DNA of 64,000 nucleotides from Vibrio fortis (GCF_000695685.1 NZ_JFFR01000025.1:393172-457171); one strand, 5' to 3'. Positions 9,117-17,856 are shown, numbered from the stretch's first letter. Notes: generated from the letters alone by a model not told the origin. Translations and numbers: made by a program.

Positions 9117-9284
9117 ATGAGTAAGAAAGAGAGCAAAATTAAGAGCAAGCCAATAAAATCGCTCGACAAAGAACGCCTAGAAGATAAAGACGACCCAGAA
9201 AGAGTCGCGCGTGATTGGCACAGTATGACCGAAGAAGAGCAAATGGAAGTGTTATCTCACCTATCGGATATGCCCTTCCAGTAG
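9117..9284 (+). CDS. small hypothetical protein, 55 aa
   Basis: ATG 9117 is preceded by AAGGGA at 9101-9106, and the frame closes at TAG 9284. The protein is very charged: a lysine-rich N-terminus (MSKKESKIKSK), then an acidic stretch (EDKDDPERVARDW), then a short helix (EEEQMEVLSHLSDM). It has no signal peptide or membrane segment. A terminator follows 43 bases on, which supports a real gene. I do not recognise the family. Confidence 0.6.
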   Translation: MSKKESKIKSKPIKSLDKERLEDKDDPERVARDWHSMTEEEQMEVLSHLSDMPFQ

Positions 9285-9327
9285 TCCTTAAATGATAGCC
9301 AAAGGCAAAGATTATGATTAAGTACTA

Positions 9328-9352
9328 AAAAGCCACCCAGCGGTGGCTTTTA
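9328..9352 (+). terminator. Rho-independent terminator
   Basis: AAAAGCCACC (9328-9337) and GGTGGCTTTT (9342-9351) form a perfect stem with a four-base loop and a T-rich end. The flanking A run lets it work from either side, for the small gene on the left and the reverse-strand gene on the right. Confidence 0.85.
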
Positions 9353-9390
9353 TGCATTTAGGCTCTAGATTATCGCTTTTCGGGTTAAAT

Positions 9391-9612
9391 CTACTTAGAT
9401 CCCCAGTGATCGCTTACCCATCCACCAATATGCTCATCAAAGTGATTACCACTGAATCGGTGATTACGTTCAACAGAACTATCACTCTCATCTTTATTGT
9501 CTAATAGCGTTTGAATGTAGTTAGCCATCGGGTCATTAGAACGTTGACGATCGCGTCGGGTTGCTACTTCTTTAATCAGTTGTAATCGGTATGCAGAGCT
9601 AGCACGTTTCAT
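9391..9612 (-). CDS. small hypothetical protein, 73 aa
   Basis: ATG 9612 follows a near-perfect AGGAGG ribosome binding site, which is good evidence of translation. The N-terminus is basic (MKRASSAYRLQLIKEVATRRDRQR), then NYIQTLLDNKDESD, and the tail is histidine- and tryptophan-rich (HIGGWVSDHWGSK). It has no signal peptide or membrane helix. I do not recognise the family. Confidence 0.6.
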   Translation of the reverse strand: MKRASSAYRLQLIKEVATRRDRQRSNDPMANYIQTLLDNKDESDSSVERNHRFSGNHFDEHIGGWVSDHWGSK

Positions 9613-9918
9613 TTCAATGACCTCCTGGTTATAGACACTAATAGAAAAATCTAGTTGGTGGTTTTGTGACCGTCAACGCGATTTTTAAGTATTTTTTTTG
9701 ACCAACGAGGAATCAATCAGTTGAGTGCATTATTCATAAAAATGTAATTTAAAACAGCTCTTCGTTAAGCGTCAAAATAAGATGTTTTATATGAGTGGAG
9801 GTGACTATTTCTAGAGATTCAGATGTAAAAAAGCCCAGTTCGAAACCAGGCTTTGGGTGAACGTTCTATTTTAGTTAAAAGTGCGATTTACCGAATCTGG
9901 TAGTAACGACTGATTTGT
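9613..9918. other. gene-free spacer
   Basis: About 300 AT-rich bases between two reverse-strand genes. The right part holds the helicase terminator (9827-9854). The left part should hold the promoter of the 73-aa gene, but no clear -35/-10 pair stands out. No coding potential was seen. Confidence 0.5.
9827..9854 (-). terminator. Terminator of the DEAD-box gene
   Basis: On the reverse strand AAAGCCTGG (from 9854) pairs with the complementary GGGCTTTTTT ending at 9827, with a loop of about 12 bases and a T6 tail. It sits just past the helicase stop codon. Confidence 0.7.
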
Positions 9919-11151
9919 TTAACGTGAGCTCTTACTTTTAAATTGCTTAATGCTCTTTTTCTTGGCAGTGCGACGGTTGGCTTGTTTGTCTTTCGGTGGG
10001 CGTTTACGTTGTGTCCCTTCAGCTGCAGGCTTGTCTGTTACTGGGAAGCCTTCTAATGATTGAACTGGTAAGGTTCGCTCAGTCAACTGACGAATTGCAT
10101 TCAAAGCATCCATTTCGCTGTGGCTTACTAACGAAATAGCATGGCCATTGGCTCCAGCACGAGCGGTACGGCCAACACGATGGACATAACTTGCTGAATG
10201 CATCGGTAGCTCAAAGTTGATGACTAGAGGCAGAGAGTCAATATGAATGCCGCGCGCCATTACATCGGTCGCAACAAGCGTTTCAATTTTCCCGTGTTTG
10301 AAATCGTCAAGGATCTGGCTACGCTCTTCTTGAGTCCTGTTGCCGTGTAACGCTTCAACGTTGAGTTTGGCTTTTTTGAGCTTCTTCGTTAGAGCATCGG
10401 CGTTGTCCTTGGCTCCAATGAAAACCAAAGCCTGGGTGTTTGTGTGCTGTTGCAATAGGCTGATAAGCGCTTGTGGCTTACTGCCTTTGTTGACTAAGTA
10501 CAGTGTCTCTTGGATGTTCTCAGCGACACTGTTTTTTTGGTGCACGCTCACTTTCAATGGCTTGAACAGCAGGGCATCAGCTTGTTGCTCAAGTTCTGTC
10601 GGTAGTGTTGCCGAGAAAAGTAGAGTCTGATGTTTTGCTGGCAAAGATTTCTTGATCGTTTGAACGTCAGGCCAAAATCCCATGTCTAATAGGCGGTCCG
10701 CTTCATCCAACACAAATGTTTGGCACTGTGACAGTGATAGTGAACCCTGTTCAATCAGAGACACTAAACGACCAGGCGTTGCCACGATCATTTGTGGTCT
10801 GCTATTTAGAGTATCCTTCACACTCTCTTCACTCATGCCTCCAATGAAAGTTGAGATACGAATGGAGACTGCTCGCGCAAATGGCTCTAATGAAGAAGTA
10901 ACTTGGTTGGCGAGTTCACGTGTTGGTACCACAACGAGGCTTTGAACTGCTTCGACGTTACTGTCTAGGTTTTGTAACCCACCCAAGCCAAATGCAAGTG
11001 TTTTGCCGCTGCCAGTCTGAGCCAACGCCAGTAAATCTCTTTTCTGCATGATCGCTGGGATCGTTTTAGTTTGGATTTCTGTTGGCTGTTGAAGCGTTTT
11101 AGGCAGAGCATCAATAAGCTCAGAGCACAGGTTTAGTGATTTGAACGTCAT
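9919..11151 (-). CDS. DEAD-box ATP-dependent RNA helicase
   Basis: About 410 residues with all main helicase motifs: Q motif near QQPTEIQTKTIP, Walker A AQTGSGKT, PTRELANQ, DEAD box VLDEADRLLDMG, SAT, ARGIHID and HRVGRTARAG. A basic C-terminal tail (RKRPPKDKQANRRTAKKK) probably binds RNA. It would unwind short RNA duplexes in ribosome assembly or mRNA decay and is closest in layout to RhlE-type enzymes. The frame opens at 11196, but MTFKSLNL at 11151 matches the usual family start; neither start has a strong Shine-Dalgarno. A terminator follows. Confidence 0.9.
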   Translation of the reverse strand: MTFKSLNLCSELIDALPKTLQQPTEIQTKTIPAIMQKRDLLALAQTGSGKTLAFGLGGLQNLDSNVEAVQSLVVVPTRELANQVTSSLEPFARAVSIRISTFIGGMSEESVKDTLNSRPQMIVATPGRLVSLIEQGSLSLSQCQTFVLDEADRLLDMGFWPDVQTIKKSLPAKHQTLLFSATLPTELEQQADALLFKPLKVSVHQKNSVAENIQETLYLVNKGSKPQALISLLQQHTNTQALVFIGAKDNADALTKKLKKAKLNVEALHGNRTQEERSQILDDFKHGKIETLVATDVMARGIHIDSLPLVINFELPMHSASYVHRVGRTARAGANGHAISLVSHSEMDALNAIRQLTERTLPVQSLEGFPVTDKPAAEGTQRKRPPKDKQANRRTAKKKSIKQFKSKSSR

Positions 11152-11426
11152 AGTGGGAACCAGTTGAAAGTGGATGGGGAGTTTAACAGCGGACATTGTC
11201 TGAGTGAACCATTTTAGTTAATCGAAGCAGCTTGGGTTGCCCTCACGTGCAAATAGATGTTGATGAACCAAATGCGAACCCTGTCTCAACACTTGTCGAT
11301 GTTTTAACTAAAGGTCTGACAAGCACTGCCGATAATTAATTCTAATGATGATTTGTGCTATGTTCATTTGTTAAGTGGATATTGATTTGAGTGCTTGATT
11401 GGCACCACGTGTAGGGAGACAGATAA

Positions 11427-11783
11427 ATGAGTGACGGGTCGTTTACCCAAAAGCGCCAGTACTATCGCTTGAAGTACCCAAAAGGGGCGAGGCCGATAAT
11501 GCGTATCAAAGATGAGCTCTTTCAAGTGAGTGAGGTATCTGAGAAAGGCGTGCGCGTTATGACACGAAATGTCAGTCACTTTTATCGTGGGCTCTCTATG
11601 GCGGGCACACTCGATCTACATGATGAAAAGCGCGTTGATGTATCGGGTGCGGTTTTACGCTTTGATGGTAATGAAGTGATCATTCAGTTGTCTCGTGGCC
11701 CGAGCTTTAAAGACATGGTGTCGGAGCAGAGACACATCCGCCAACGCTATCCCGCATTTTTCGCAAGTTTAAGAGCGGCATAG
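11427..11783 (+). CDS. PilZ-domain protein
   Basis: 118 residues. The c-di-GMP-binding motifs are visible: RxxxR as R10-QYY-R14, and a [DN]xSxxG-type motif as E-V-S-E-K-G at 36-41, where the usual first Asp or Asn is Glu. AGGGAGA precedes the ATG. The whole protein is one PilZ domain with a short arginine-rich tail, so it would act as a stand-alone c-di-GMP adaptor. The E36 substitution might weaken binding. It is transcribed divergently from the helicase gene and followed by a strong terminator. Confidence 0.78.
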   Translation: MSDGSFTQKRQYYRLKYPKGARPIMRIKDELFQVSEVSEKGVRVMTRNVSHFYRGLSMAGTLDLHDEKRVDVSGAVLRFDGNEVIIQLSRGPSFKDMVSEQRHIRQRYPAFFASLRAA

Positions 11784-11812
11784 TTGAGTAGATTAAATTA
11801 GCCGAGAACATT

Positions 11813-11848
11813 AAAAAGCCCGAGAGTAAATTAACTCTCGGGCTTTTT
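11813..11848. terminator. Bidirectional terminator
   Basis: Perfect 15-bp arms at 11813-11827 and 11834-11848 (AAAAAGCCCGAGAGT and its complement) have a 6-base loop and an A run and T run at the two ends. It serves the PilZ gene and the convergent carboxypeptidase gene. Confidence 0.92.
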
Positions 11849-11901
11849 GTCTTTATAACTGCAATAACTTTATAGAGTTATCCGCAAATAGACTAAACGG
11901 A

Positions 11902-13026
11902 TTACAGTTTTGGTACTGTTGCCCATACTGCAGCAAGCATATCGTGACCAAATGCCACACTGCGGTCTGGTGACCAGCCGTAAAGCTCATCTGCGTGGCT
12001 AATATGATCTTTGAAAGGCATTTCAACCGTGTAAGAAAGGCACTTAAATTGCTCACCAACCCAATTTGAGCCCACAGTTAGGTTTGCTTTACCCGGTTCA
12101 TCTTTATCGTAACCAACTTCGTCTTGGAATTCTGGTGTGATGGTGAACAGTGCTTGTTTGAAGTGCTCCTCAAGACCTTTAAGACGCTCATTGTAAGATG
12201 GGATGCCTTCGCTACCCGCGACAAAATTGTAAGGGATGGCTTCGTCGCCGTGAATATCCAAGAACATATCAACGCCCGTTTCTAACATGCGTTCACGAAC
12301 GAGGTAAACCTCTGGGCTGCGCTCCATTGATGGTGTTTGCCATTCGCGGTTTAGGTTTACGCCCAAGCCGTTAGTACGTAAGTGACCACGGATACTGCCG
12401 TCTGGATTCATGTTTGGCACTGCGCGAATCACAACCTTGTCGAGTAGGGCACGGCCAACCGTGTCTGTCTCATCAAGCAGGCGCTGCAAGAAGCCCTCAA
12501 TGAACCATTCTGCCATCGTCTCACCTGGGTGTTGACGACCAATGATCCAGATATTCTTCTTCTCTGGGCTCGGTTCGCCAATAGTCAGTAGGCTAATGTC
12601 GTTGTTGTCATTAGTCACACCTAGCGTTTCAAGCTTGCAAGCAGGGTGCGTTTGAGCACTGTGCAGCAAGTCTTGGTGGCGGTCGTAAGAGTATGGTGCG
12701 AAGTAAGCAAAGAACATGGATTCATGCTCTGGGATGATGTCGAATTTAAGTGTATCACCATCAAACGTTGCTGGAATACGGAACCATTCTTCGCGATCGT
12801 AAGAAGCAACAACGTCGTAGTCTTTCCAACCCTCAGGGTAAGCAGACTTTGCTAAGCCTTGGATTTCAAAATGGTGAGAAACTTGCGCTTCACTCTCTAA
12901 ACGGAAGTGAAACCACTGTGCAATGTCAGTGTGCTTATCCGCTGGGATAGTCAGTTGGATGTTTTGTGGAGTATCTGCGTTAACGACATTGATATTGCCG
13001 CTTTCGAAATTACTGAAAATTTTCAT
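11902..13026 (-). CDS. M14-family zinc carboxypeptidase, cytosolic (CCP-like)
   Basis: 374 residues without a signal peptide. The zinc site is visible: HPGETMAEWF gives the HxxE pair, and DIHGDE gives the third ligand histidine. NPDGSIRGHLRTN plus LNREW supply substrate-binding residues, and VEMPF near the end holds the likely catalytic glutamate. A beta-rich N-terminal domain precedes the catalytic part, as in cytosolic carboxypeptidases (Nna1/CCP type). It would remove C-terminal residues from peptides or proteins; the substrate is unknown. I chose ATG 13026 because GAGAT lies about 10 bases upstream and the residues before it are not conserved-looking. Confidence 0.85.
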   Translation of the reverse strand: MKIFSNFESGNINVVNADTPQNIQLTIPADKHTDIAQWFHFRLESEAQVSHHFEIQGLAKSAYPEGWKDYDVVASYDREEWFRIPATFDGDTLKFDIIPEHESMFFAYFAPYSYDRHQDLLHSAQTHPACKLETLGVTNDNNDISLLTIGEPSPEKKNIWIIGRQHPGETMAEWFIEGFLQRLLDETDTVGRALLDKVVIRAVPNMNPDGSIRGHLRTNGLGVNLNREWQTPSMERSPEVYLVRERMLETGVDMFLDIHGDEAIPYNFVAGSEGIPSYNERLKGLEEHFKQALFTITPEFQDEVGYDKDEPGKANLTVGSNWVGEQFKCLSYTVEMPFKDHISHADELYGWSPDRSVAFGHDMLAAVWATVPKL

Positions 13027-13099
13027 TGTAGTTATTATCTCGTGGTTGAGTTGCACTAAGATTAGCACACTTCATTTCAAGCAAACTACTCAGAAAGGC

Positions 13100-13375
13100 T
13101 CAGCGGCGCTGGCAAGATGTACAACCGCGACAAGCGGAGCGTGTATGTTTGTCTAGTTTACTGCGTTGAACCTTACAATACGCATTTTTGAGTGCTCTTC
13201 GTCCTGAAAACCAATCATCCGGCTTGGTCAAAATCAGATAGCCGTTAAAGCGTTTCACTAACTCTGTTCGGTTCTCTGCAATGAATCGACTGTCAAATCC
13301 GATCTCAAAATACTCCAGCGCTTGCTCAATACAGTCAAAACTAGCAATTTTCTGCAAAAGTTCAGGGTGGCTCAT
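13100..13375 (-). CDS. NifW-like small protein
   Basis: 91 residues. The pattern FDCIEQALEYFEIGFDSRFI then ENRTELVKRFNGYL resembles NifW, the nitrogenase-stabilising protein, whose members share a helix, a turn with G-x-x-(F/Y)-D, and a following R-x-x-x-L-x-R-F-x-x-Y-L helix. No nif gene is in view, so a nitrogenase role is unlikely. The C-terminus is basic with four cysteines (CKV, CRGCTSC) that could bind metal. The assignment rests on motif memory only. Confidence 0.5.
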   Translation of the reverse strand: MSHPELLQKIASFDCIEQALEYFEIGFDSRFIAENRTELVKRFNGYLILTKPDDWFSGRRALKNAYCKVQRSKLDKHTRSACRGCTSCQRR

Positions 13376-13597
13376 TGTCTTCTCATACTATTTTACTGAC
13401 CGTGAACTCTAGCTCATTTAACGGCTTTTTAACTTGATATCACTACGTGAGTACGTCGCTTTTTTATGAGGTATGAATCTAATGTCATTTTGAAATTTTA
13501 TAGGATATGAGGGCTTCTATTGATAAATGTGTTGGGTGCGAATTCATGATGGTGGAAATATTGAACTTAGCTCTAACTGTACGCCATCTTTATTATC

Positions 13598-13616
13598 AAT
13601 AATGATAATTTATGAC
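13598..13616. promoter_or_regulatory. Fur-box-like site
   Basis: Matches 13 of 19 positions of the classical box GATAATGATAATCATTATC, with the whole left half and centre (AATAATGATAAT) intact. It lies just upstream of the torA remnant, with no intact iron gene directly downstream. Confidence 0.45.
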
Positions 13617-13641
13617 GCAAATCAATAAGGGTTACCCCTAA

Positions 13642-14007
13642 AGTATTGGTCTGATCGCAATTGCTAACCGTGAGCCAATCTCAATTAATACCGAAGATGC
13701 AAAAGCGCGAGGTATTAAAACGGGTGACTTAGTTCGTGCATTTAACGACCGTGGTCAAGTTCTTGTTGGCGCACTCGTAACTGATGGTATTAAGCAAGGT
13801 GCTGTGTGTATCCACGAAGGTGGTTGGCCAGATTTAGATAAAGAGACTGGTTTGTGTAAGAACGGTGGCGCAAACGTACTAACGCTTGATATTCCAACTT
13901 CGCGTCTAGCAAACGGCTGTGCAGCGAACTCTGCGATCGTGAAGATTGAGAAGTACACCGGTCCGGCTCTTGAGCTAACAGCGTTTGTTCCACCTAAAAA
14001 TGGTTAG
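13642..14007 (+). pseudogene. torA: torA 3' remnant (trimethylamine-N-oxide reductase)
   Basis: After a stop at 13639-13641 one frame runs to TAG 14007 with no credible start. It encodes about the last 120 residues of a molybdopterin oxidoreductase: [44 protein letters not shown] and finally [17 protein letters not shown]. The last segment closely matches the end of TorA as I know it. An intact TorA is over 800 residues long, so nearly all of the gene is gone, including the Tat signal and most of the cofactor-binding part. Its own terminator is retained. The reading frame of the remnant is still clean, so the loss may be recent. Confidence 0.85.
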
Positions 14008-14033
14008 TTGAAATAACTCAATCTGTTGAATCT

Positions 14034-14057
14034 AAGCCAGCTTAATGCTGGCTTTTT
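14034..14057 (+). terminator. Terminator of the torA remnant
   Basis: AAGCCAGC (14034-14041) and GCTGGCTT (14047-14054), with a T run to 14057. Confidence 0.85.
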
Positions 14058-14234
14058 TATTTTTTCATCAGCGGTACTTTTCAAATTTCTTCGCTTGTTT
14101 GTGTTGAACCAGGCGTAACTTTTAACAGCATAGTTAACTCATTATACGTGCTGCTGATCACTTGTTTCATATCATCTTGATTTATAAATTCACATTAACT
14201 TTTCTCCTGTTACAATTCGCGATGTAAATACTAA

Positions 14235-14249
14235 TGGTAATAATTTGCA
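14235..14249. promoter_or_regulatory. Fur-box-like site before the siderophore receptor
   Basis: TGGTAATAATTTGCA matches 11 of 14 positions of the TGATAAT-N-ATTATCA palindrome. It lies 40 bases before the receptor start, where a repressor would block the promoter. Confidence 0.5.
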
Positions 14250-14289
14250 TTTACTTATTGTTTGTATGGATTTAGTTAAGGAGAGAATG

Positions 14290-16515
14290 ATGAAGTGGCA
14301 GTTTAAGCTCACCCCACTTTCAATTGCAGTGACTGCATTACTTGGTGGAGGAGCTGTTCATGCAGAAGAAGATGAAACGGTTGTCGTGATAGGTCAGCAG
14401 ATCGATGACAATGCAGTAGGACCGGACTTCAGTTATGTTGGCGAGAAAAGTCAAACCGCAACCAAAACGCCACTTGCCCTGCATGAAACCCCTAGAGCAG
14501 TTTCTGTTGTAACACGTGAGCAGATGGATGATCGTGCCTCTATCAGTATCTCCGATGCGCTTCAGTATACACCGGGTATTCAGACCAACTATTACGGTGA
14601 AGATAATAAACAAGATTGGTTTGTCGTACGTGGCTTCCAACAAGCAGGGACAGGATTGTATCAAGATGGTACACGACTCTATTCAGCAGGCTTTTACAGT
14701 TGGCAAATTGACCCATTTGGTTTGGAGCGTGTAGAAGTACTCCGTGGCCCAGCGTCTGTGCTGTATGGGCAAAACCCACCGGGTGGTCTGATTAATGTTG
14801 TTAGCAAGCGCCCACAATTTGATGGTGGTTCAGGCCAAGTCGGCATTGACGTTGGTTCATTTGACCGTACCCAAGTGACCCTCGATGTGAATACCGAGGT
14901 GAGTGATGATGTGGCTTTCCGTTTAGTGGCGCTTGGTCGAAAGAATGGCACCAAGGTAGATGACGTTGAGGCTGAACGCTTTATGGTTGCGCCATCGTTG
15001 ATGTGGAAGATGAGCGATAAAACCGACATCACGTTCTTAGCGAGTTACCAAGAAGATGACTCCGACCCCTATTTGCAGTTCTTACCGATGGAAGGCACGC
15101 TAACAGACAACCCAAATGGCAAAATCTCAGATAGTACTGCGGTAGGTAACCCAGACTGGGAAACCTTTGAGCGTCAGCAACTTTCGTTAGGGTATGAATT
15201 TAATCATGAGTTTAATTCAGCGCTGAGCTTTGGTCAGTCAGCGCGTTACAGTCGCATGGATATAAACTTAAAGCAGATTTACTCGCTAATGTATGCGGCT
15301 GATCACCCGACATTTGGTGCCGCTTTAGATCCTACAGGGTCGAGACAAACCGTACTTCGTCAAGCGTCTACAGAAGAGGGGCATTCAGATGCCTTTAACA
15401 TCGACAATCGTTTAGTATTCAACTTTAGAACTGGGGTCATAGAGCACACCTTACTAACTGGTGTTGATTACCAAATGATTGACATTGACAGTAATGATTA
15501 CGCTGCTGATCCGATTGTAGCCGATGGCAATGTACTTACTGGGCTAGGTGTTTACGATCCGACCTTCAATGTTTATAACCCAAGCTACACCAATAACATT
15601 ATCTTGCTTGATCCAAGCTCTCCGACCCTATCTCCTGTGTCTGATGCTGATCTGCAAAACTCAGTTACTAAAAATCGCCAGCTAGGACTATATGTTCAGG
15701 ACCAAATTCGATTCAATGATTTGATTGTCCAAGCAGGTCTTCGCTACGACGATACCTCTAATGAACAGTCCAACAAGACAACAGGTAGTAATCACAAAGC
15801 GGATTACGAGGAATGGACAACCAACTTAGGTGTTGCGTATATGACGTCGGCAGGGTTTACACCTTACTTTAGTTATGCACAATCTTTTGAGCCTATCATT
15901 AAAACCTCCGTTGCGAATCAGGCGGCGAAACCAGAACGTGGTGAAAGCTACGAAGCGGGTGTGAAATACCTACCTAAGAGTTTTGAAGGCCAGTTCAATG
16001 TCGCGGTGTATGAAGCGACGAAGAAAGATGTGGTGGACGTAATCACTGGTAGTAACCAGGTCAACCAGATTGGTGAAATTCGTAACCGAGGCGTGGAATT
16101 GGGTGCTGTGGCTAATGTAACTGAGTCACTTACTCTAATTGGTAACTTAGCGTTCTTAGATTCTGAGGTCACCAAGGACCAAGATCAGAATCAAGTGGGT
16201 AAAACGCCAGCACAAGTGGCAGACATGATTGGTTCTGCTTGGGCGAAATACCAATTCTTCGATGGTACGTTAGATGGGTTGAGTATCGGTGGTGGTGTTC
16301 GATACATTGGCGAAACTTATGGCGATAACCTCGAGCAAAATAAGGTTCCGTCTTATACCCTCTACGACGCAACGGTAAGCTACCGATTTGCGGATTACAA
16401 ACTGCAAGTCGCGGCGAAAAACCTGTTTGATAAAGAGTACGTCGCTACCTGTAACTATTACTGTTACTACGGCGACCGTCGCAACGTTATCGCGAGCTTA
16501 ACTTACGATTGGTAG
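14290..16515 (+). CDS. TonB-dependent siderophore receptor, ferrichrome/hydroxamate type
   Basis: About 741 residues. The signal peptide ends at AVHAEED. A TonB-box-like ETVVVIG follows, then the plug (TPRAVSVVTREQMDD, GLYQDGTR, VEVLRGPASVLYGQNPPGG) and a beta barrel ending in a terminal aromatic, YDW. The closing segment CNYYCYYGDRRNVIASLTYDW-type end resembles FhuA-like receptors, so a hydroxamate siderophore is likely, though the exact ligand is unknown. Two adjacent ATGs exist. AGGAG at 14279-14283 is 3 bases from the first and 6 from the second, so I take 14290. A Fur-like site precedes it and a terminator follows. Confidence 0.88.
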   Translation: MKWQFKLTPLSIAVTALLGGGAVHAEEDETVVVIGQQIDDNAVGPDFSYVGEKSQTATKTPLALHETPRAVSVVTREQMDDRASISISDALQYTPGIQTNYYGEDNKQDWFVVRGFQQAGTGLYQDGTRLYSAGFYSWQIDPFGLERVEVLRGPASVLYGQNPPGGLINVVSKRPQFDGGSGQVGIDVGSFDRTQVTLDVNTEVSDDVAFRLVALGRKNGTKVDDVEAERFMVAPSLMWKMSDKTDITFLASYQEDDSDPYLQFLPMEGTLTDNPNGKISDSTAVGNPDWETFERQQLSLGYEFNHEFNSALSFGQSARYSRMDINLKQIYSLMYAADHPTFGAALDPTGSRQTVLRQASTEEGHSDAFNIDNRLVFNFRTGVIEHTLLTGVDYQMIDIDSNDYAADPIVADGNVLTGLGVYDPTFNVYNPSYTNNIILLDPSSPTLSPVSDADLQNSVTKNRQLGLYVQDQIRFNDLIVQAGLRYDDTSNEQSNKTTGSNHKADYEEWTTNLGVAYMTSAGFTPYFSYAQSFEPIIKTSVANQAAKPERGESYEAGVKYLPKSFEGQFNVAVYEATKKDVVDVITGSNQVNQIGEIRNRGVELGAVANVTESLTLIGNLAFLDSEVTKDQDQNQVGKTPAQVADMIGSAWAKYQFFDGTLDGLSIGGGVRYIGETYGDNLEQNKVPSYTLYDATVSYRFADYKLQVAAKNLFDKEYVATCNYYCYYGDRRNVIASLTYDW

Positions 16516-16541
16516 TTTGGGCTTAAAATCTAGCAGGTAAT

Positions 16542-16576
16542 AAAGCATGGTGATGATTGGTTACCATGCTTTTTTT
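16542..16576 (+). terminator. Rho-independent terminator
   Basis: AAAGCATGGT (16542-16551) pairs with ACCATGCTTT (16563-16572), followed by a T run. It ends the receptor gene. Confidence 0.88.
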
Positions 16577-16640
16577 GTTTTTAAGTGATCCGAATAACTC
16601 TTTGAAGCTTATAGATAAAACTAGAAGCAAGGAGAGTTGT

Positions 16641-16853
16641 ATGAACAGAATCAACCCTAAGAAGCTACTGCACAGTAAGTGGACAGCCGTAACCCCCGTC
16701 AATCGTGAAAAGCACTTCATGATCACTGAGATGGAATTTGAAGAAGATGTGGTTGTAAGGTGCGTTCTTGAAGCGGTGATGACAAAGCGCTCTCATGATA
16801 TCGACTGGCATGACCTCACCGACAATAGTATGTGGAAAATGGGCTGGAAATAG
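16641..16853 (+). CDS. Trp-rich small protein (TIGR02450-like)
   Basis: 70 residues from ATG 16641 with AGGAGAG upstream. The sequence starts MNRINPKKLLHSKWTAVTP, goes on REKHFMIT, and ends DNSMWKMGWK. Conserved lysine, histidine and tryptophan positions of this kind define the TIGR02450 family, known mainly from marine gammaproteobacteria and without a function. The upstream part of the frame (from 16557) lies in the preceding terminator and is not coding. Confidence 0.75.
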   Translation: MNRINPKKLLHSKWTAVTPVNREKHFMITEMEFEEDVVVRCVLEAVMTKRSHDIDWHDLTDNSMWKMGWK

Positions 16854-16888
16854 CCTTTTCGCTCCGTTTAATTCAGCACATCTGAGCG

Positions 16889-17620
16889 TTATCTAGGTTG
16901 GTTTTGCCAGTATTGAAGCCCTTCTAATACCCCCGCAGCATGAGTCGCTTTACTGGTATAAACATTGTCCCTTTGCGAGAGGTGAGCGACTTCTGGGTAG
17001 TGGTTGGCTACCAGAATTGAGTTAACGCCATCGATGGTCAGCATTGAGGTATCGTTAGCGGAATCACCGGCCACACACACTTCATCGATAGTTAAGTCGT
17101 GTTGTTTCAATAGGTGGTGAATAGCAGACGCTTTGTTGACGTTCTTCGGGGTGACGTCCAAGTACCAATCGTGAGAGTAGGTTAAGTCAACCTGTGCACC
17201 ATGAGCTACAAGCGCACTGGCAATGAGCTGTCTTTGATGATCCGTTAATGATCCCTCAAATGTGATTTTATAGTCGCCTTGATGGTTAGGATCCAATTTC
17301 CCCATAAAGTCGAAGCCAGCTAACGCTCGTTCAACTTTACGTTTATCCCACGTTGCTTTTAGTCGTTGGTGCCAATGTGCATCGGGTTGCTGGATTGGTT
17401 GATGGTGGTGAATCTGGGTTCCGACGTCGCTAATAATACTGTGCGGTGTTGGGTAGTTATCTGAGGCTAAGCCAACTTTTATGGAGGGTAACGTACGCCC
17501 TGTGGCGATAACAAATCGAATGCTAGGCTGATCGCTCAAGTAGTCAAACAATTGGTTGACTCCGTCAGATGAACCACCGTCCAAGGTGCCATCAAAATCA
17601 CACACTAGCATCTTAATCAT
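16889..17620 (-). CDS. HAD-IIB phosphatase, sucrose-phosphatase-like
   Basis: 243 residues. The HAD motifs are DFDGTLDGG (nucleophile D9 and D11), VIATGR (motif II region), NVNKASAI (motif III lysine) and VAGDSANDTSML (motif IV, Mg binding). The IIB-type cap lies between motifs II and III, as in Cof and sucrose-6-phosphate phosphatases. It would hydrolyse a sugar phosphate; the substrate cannot be fixed from sequence. GGAGT sits 7-8 bases before ATG 17620. It is an isolated gene, convergent with the small Trp-rich gene. Confidence 0.82.
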   Translation of the reverse strand: MIKMLVCDFDGTLDGGSSDGVNQLFDYLSDQPSIRFVIATGRTLPSIKVGLASDNYPTPHSIISDVGTQIHHHQPIQQPDAHWHQRLKATWDKRKVERALAGFDFMGKLDPNHQGDYKITFEGSLTDHQRQLIASALVAHGAQVDLTYSHDWYLDVTPKNVNKASAIHHLLKQHDLTIDEVCVAGDSANDTSMLTIDGVNSILVANHYPEVAHLSQRDNVYTSKATHAAGVLEGLQYWQNQPR

Positions 17621-17824
17621 TGTTTTTACTCCATTAAAAATTGCTTTCCTATTAGTTAAGGTTGGCTTACTAAGTTACGAATAACAAGGTCAGATTACGT
17701 CACTTTAGAGTAAAAAGATCAGTTTGCCGCGAGTGTCACACTCGGCGAGAGATTAGCTTGCAAGAGTTGTAATAGTAAATGGAACAATTGGGGGGAGCAC
17801 ATCTCACCTAGAAAACATAATGTG

Positions 17825-17856
17825 AAAAAGGCCGACCACTATATAAGTGATCGGCC
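17825..17856 (-). terminator. Terminator of the NTF2-like gene
   Basis: GGCCGACCACT (17830-17840) pairs with AGTGATCGGCC (17846-17856) with one mismatch. On the reverse strand the stem is followed by TTTTT. Confidence 0.8.

Noticed and set aside
17700..17760. Hairpin GAGTGTCACACTC as a regulatory element
   Set aside because: It is short, has no T run and no gene starts close enough for a clear role.
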